Shown: positions 5,977 to 6,159 of the stretch, in pieces | How positions within the stretch are numbered: the stretch's first letter is position 1 | Layout of the letters: the number at the start of each line of letters is the position of its first letter | Assembly (NCBI GenBank): GCA_045595725.1 | Contig: JAZOAY010000098.1 | Coordinates: 1 to 6,159 of the forward strand | Direction of reading: 5' to 3' | Length of the DNA: 6,159 bases | From: SIG575 sp045595725 | Lineage (GTDB): Bacteria > Bacillota > Clostridia > Oscillospirales > Acutalibacteraceae | Notes under the pieces: generated by a model | Told to the model about the DNA's origin: nothing | Seen by the model: the letters and a program-made list of their open reading frames with translations, nothing else | Databases searched by the model: none | Made by a program: the position numbers and the translations under genes

Positions 5977-6159
5977 ATGGCAGATTTAAAATCATTAAAA
6001 GCAAAAAAATTCTTCCCCATGCTTTCAGATCGTCAGAAGAGATTTGAGGAAGCTGAGGCCAAATTCCCCACATTTTCTGACAATGCGACAGCTTTGGCAA
6101 AAGCTCTTCATCCTAAAAGACAGTATCTTAAGGTTGCGGAAGTAAATAAAAGAGCAAAG
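5977..6159 (+). CDS. Probable ferredoxin-reductase-like flavoprotein, N-terminal part
   Basis: The first 61 codons of a gene cut by the window end. AAGGAGGG (5961-5968) lies 8 bases before the ATG, and the start follows the upstream stop by one base: a tight operon pair. The first 45 or so residues (MADLKSLKAKKFFPMLSDRQ onward) are charged and helical, without signal peptide. Then HPKRQYLKVAEVNKRAK begins. That resembles the first strand of ferredoxin-NAD(P)H-reductase-type FAD domains, in which a QYxKVxEVxxR segment leads into a 'dvKTFxLVPD' strand. If so, the complete protein would be an NAD(P)H-linked flavoprotein, possibly with a 2Fe-2S domain, feeding electrons to or from the upstream oxidoreductase. 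The decisive part is outside the window, so this is a suggestion from the opening motif and the context. Confidence 0.5.
   Translation, partial: MADLKSLKAKKFFPMLSDRQKRFEEAEAKFPTFSDNATALAKALHPKRQYLKVAEVNKRAK

Overview
The window comes from a low-GC Gram-positive bacterium, most likely an anaerobic clostridial species of the gut Oscillospiraceae/Ruminococcaceae type. This is inferred from the A/T-rich third codon positions, the strong GGAGG-type ribosome binding sites, the consensus TTGAnT-17-TATAAT promoters, and a YcxB-like protein, a family typical of Firmicutes. The genus cannot be fixed from the sequence. All genes are on the + strand and no stretch above 300 bases lacks a gene.

Layout. 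Positions 1-108 hold the last 35 codons of a VOC/glyoxalase-fold protein. Positions 198-2537 encode a large glycoside hydrolase of the GH78 alpha-L-rhamnosidase type. Both catalytic glutamates are present, but the signature motif is variant and the N-terminus is hydrophobic. A perfect 8-bp inverted repeat (153-171) lies just before it. Then come three small genes. The first encodes a one-TM protein of unrecognised family (2615-3196). Its stop overlaps (ATGA) the start of a soluble acidic protein with a CxCxxC motif (3193-3672). The third, behind its own extended -10 promoter, encodes a two-TM YcxB-like protein (3746-4297). A hairpin-plus-T-tract terminator (4305-4336) closes this block.

One base after the terminator's T-tract a near-consensus promoter starts (TTGACT-17-TATAAT). 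It drives a CrtI/phytoene-desaturase-fold FAD oxidoreductase (4416-5975). One base after that stop begins a second gene, cut by the window end, whose N-terminus looks like the entry into a ferredoxin-reductase-type FAD domain. These two are almost certainly co-transcribed and translationally linked, and may form an electron-transfer pair of unknown substrate.

No tRNA, rRNA, CRISPR array, transposase or attachment site was seen. The most unusual items are the uncharacterised one-TM/CxCxxC gene pair, the desaturase-like/reductase pair, the variant GH78 motif and the hairpin before the GH78 gene. Nothing here proves a new system.
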